In this document: positions 7,613 to 8,763 of the stretch, one piece after another
How positions within the stretch are numbered: position 1 is the first letter of the stretch
Layout of the letters: every line of letters starts with the position of its first letter
Translations under genes and position numbers: made by a program
The notes under the pieces: model-generated
Seen by the model: the letters and a program-made list of their open reading frames with translations, nothing else
Told to the model about the DNA's origin: nothing
The model's database searches: none
Source: Chlorobium sp.
GTDB taxonomy: Bacteria > Bacteroidota > Chlorobiia > Chlorobiales > Chlorobiaceae
Assembly: GCA_026193435.1 (NCBI GenBank)
Contig: JAPHUN010000274.1
Location: 1-8,763, forward strand
Direction: 5' to 3'
DNA length: 8,763 nt

Positions 7613-7671
7613 AGCTGTAACGTATTTTAAGACATTTTCATGTAACAGGTTATAATAAAAATATACAGCTA
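7612..7671. repeat. 8-bp inverted repeat around AT-rich upstream region
   Basis: TAGCTGTA at 7612-7619 and TACAGCTA at 7664-7671 are perfect inverted copies separated by 44 AT-rich bases. The left arm touches the start codon of the unknown gene. The spacer also holds TGTAAC, which recurs at 7616-7621 and 7641-7646, 25 bases apart. It may be an operator pair or chance; the arms are too far apart for a typical terminator. Confidence 0.35.
7627..7656 (+). promoter_or_regulatory. Promoter-like element facing right
   Basis: A perfect -10 consensus TATAAT at 7651-7656 is preceded, after 18 bases, by TTAAGA at 7627-7632, which matches 4 of 6 positions of the -35 consensus. It points right, away from the unknown gene and into the 3' end of pabB-pabC in antisense; no + strand gene follows it. 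On the - strand, a TAAAAT at 7629-7624 could serve the unknown gene, but I find no fitting -35. The region is AT-rich, so a chance match is plausible. Confidence 0.25.
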
Positions 7672-7777
7672 ATCCCTCTCTTCATCAACCCCTCTTTCAG
7701 CTTATCAGAGCAGGCAGTCTCCTCCCTCCCATGGAGTGCCTTCCAACTTGTAATCCGGCGATCAAGCAAAAAAGATG
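7672..7777. other. Gap between pabB-pabC and the unknown gene; weak hairpin
   Basis: This noncoding stretch lies downstream of the pabB-pabC stop (- strand). A possible stem pairs AGGCA and CTCC (7712-7716, 7719-7722, with GT bulged) with GGAG and TGCCT (7733-7741), around a 10-base loop. No T run follows on either strand, so it is not a convincing intrinsic terminator. The rest shows nothing I can name. Confidence 0.25.
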
Positions 7778-8763
7778 TCAGGATTCATGCACCACCTCAT
7801 CGAAAAGAACCGCTCTTCTCAACCCTCTCAATGAGTTGCAGACAAACAGAAGATCGGCCTGTTCGATATCATGCATAGTGAGTATCGCTTCCTGAACATT
7901 CATGCGGGTTGAAAGAAAATATTGCCGATAGATGCCGTTAAGCAGTCCGGAAGAAAGGCTCGGTGTAACATATTGCCCGTCCGAAAAGATAATGATGTTG
8001 CTTATCGCCCCTTCGGCAACCTCCCCTCTGTCATTGCAGAACACAAGCTCATCGTAACCCCTTTTCTTTGCTTTTCGCAACAGCTCGTCGTAGAGCTTTC
8101 TCCTTGTGGTTTTATGCATTCTGAGATGACCCTCTGAGGGCAGGGATACTCCTGCTCTGCAAACAGGAACCGGATCAGATGATGATCTCTCAGAAAGGTC
8201 ATCAACAGTTATCTGAAAAGTACCTTCAGGATGGAGTTCTAGACGAACCTTACACCTGCCCCTCCCCCTGAGCTCTTCATCAGTCAAACGTTCCAGTTCG
8301 CGCCTGATCCTCTCCAGGTTACACGAAAAGCCCAGACACCTTGCCGACTCGCTGAGACGGAAAAGATGCTCGTCAAGCCAGACCAAAGATCCGTTATACA
8401 ATATGGTTTCAAAAATGCCGAAATTTTCAGCCGTGACTGGTTCGAGGATTTTCGCTTTCAATCTGCACTCGTTGTACTCCTCCCCGGTATTCGAATCCCA
8501 TACAATACCTCCTCCGGCTCCGTATTCTCCGGTATGACCACACAACATCGCTGTCCTGATTGCAACATTGAAACACATTGACCTGTCAGGAAGCATATAG
8601 CCTGTTGCACCGGTATAGACCCCTCTTGGTGAACGCTCAAGCTCCTGAATCAGCTGCATTGCTCTTATTTTCGGAGCACCTGTCACGGAACCGCAGGGAA
8701 ACAGGGCACGGAAAAGTTCATAGAGCGAAATGTCGTCCTGTACCTCTCCGCGAACGGAGGATA
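7778..8763 (-). CDS. pabB: Fused aminodeoxychorismate synthase I / aminodeoxychorismate lyase, 5' end outside window
   Basis: A bifunctional enzyme for p-aminobenzoate: the PabB part aminates chorismate to 4-amino-4-deoxychorismate, and the PabC part, a PLP fold-IV lyase, releases pyruvate to give p-aminobenzoate. The frame is open through the right edge, upstream of a GTG at 8686 that is the Val of GSVTGAPKIRAMQLIQELE and not a start. The chorismate-binding C terminus shows VRGEV, FPCGSVTGAPK, YTGATGY, FNVAIRTA and AGGGIVWDS, ending near ILEPV (about 8440). The lyase domain begins at FGIFETILYNG. Its likely PLP lysine is in HKTTRR (codon 8111-8113). EVAEGAISN (near 8000-8020) and SGLLNGIYRQ fit the cofactor-binding region. 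The amidotransferase partner (PabA) is not visible. The PIKGT-type catalytic motif of PabB lies beyond the edge. The fusion is known in several bacterial groups; here it joins folP in serving folate synthesis. Confidence 0.94.
   Translation of the reverse strand, partial: SSVRGEVQDDISLYELFRALFPCGSVTGAPKIRAMQLIQELERSPRGVYTGATGYMLPDRSMCFNVAIRTAMLCGHTGEYGAGGGIVWDSNTGEEYNECRLKAKILEPVTAENFGIFETILYNGSLVWLDEHLFRLSESARCLGFSCNLERIRRELERLTDEELRGRGRCKVRLELHPEGTFQITVDDLSERSSSDPVPVCRAGVSLPSEGHLRMHKTTRRKLYDELLRKAKKRGYDELVFCNDRGEVAEGAISNIIIFSDGQYVTPSLSSGLLNGIYRQYFLSTRMNVQEAILTMHDIEQADLLFVCNSLRGLRRAVLFDEVVHES

Noticed and set aside
7437..7655. A 72-codon + strand open frame opposite the unknown gene
   Set aside because: It is low-complexity, Ser/Arg-rich, and mirrors the - strand gene, whose frame has the more protein-like composition and the repeated motif.
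8684..8686. GTG at 8686 as the start of the pabB-pabC gene
   Set aside because: The frame continues upstream to the right edge through conserved PabB sequence (VRGEV, FPCGSVTGAPK).

Overview
This window reads as ordinary bacterial housekeeping chromosome. Gene content and protein sequence suggest the Chlorobi/Bacteroidetes side of bacteria, most like a green sulfur bacterium (Chlorobiaceae). That is my impression from the SMC head sequence, from translation starts that mostly lack a Shine-Dalgarno sequence, and from the protein flavour. It was not tested by a search. I see no insertion sequence, phage gene, CRISPR array, tRNA or rRNA.

Layout. Positions 1-810 (+) hold folP (dihydropteroate synthase), which lacks its first residues because the window begins inside it. 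A 129-base gap follows. Then comes a compact + strand block: smc (940-4497), a HAD-family phosphatase (4490-5182), nusB (5201-5707), a PPP-type metallophosphatase (5721-6416) and nth (endonuclease III, 6413-7102). These genes overlap by 8 or 4 bases or are separated by 18 or 13 bases, so they look like one transcription unit. On the - strand, converging on nth, are an unrecognised 148-residue protein (7166-7612) and the 3' part of a fused pabB-pabC gene (7778 to the right edge), whose 5' end lies outside the window.

How the genes relate. The + block joins chromosome organisation (SMC), rRNA transcription antitermination (NusB), base-excision repair (Nth) and two small phosphatases. The shared theme is growth and chromosome maintenance rather than one pathway. 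The two edge genes both serve folate synthesis: PabB-PabC makes p-aminobenzoate, and FolP condenses p-aminobenzoate with the pterin.

I found no convincing new system. The points most worth a second look are the missing Q-loop glutamine in SMC, an internal LEFW duplication in the unknown protein that is also visible in the DNA, a run of nine T just before a metal-binding histidine in the metallophosphatase, and a promoter-like element with an inverted repeat upstream of the unknown gene.
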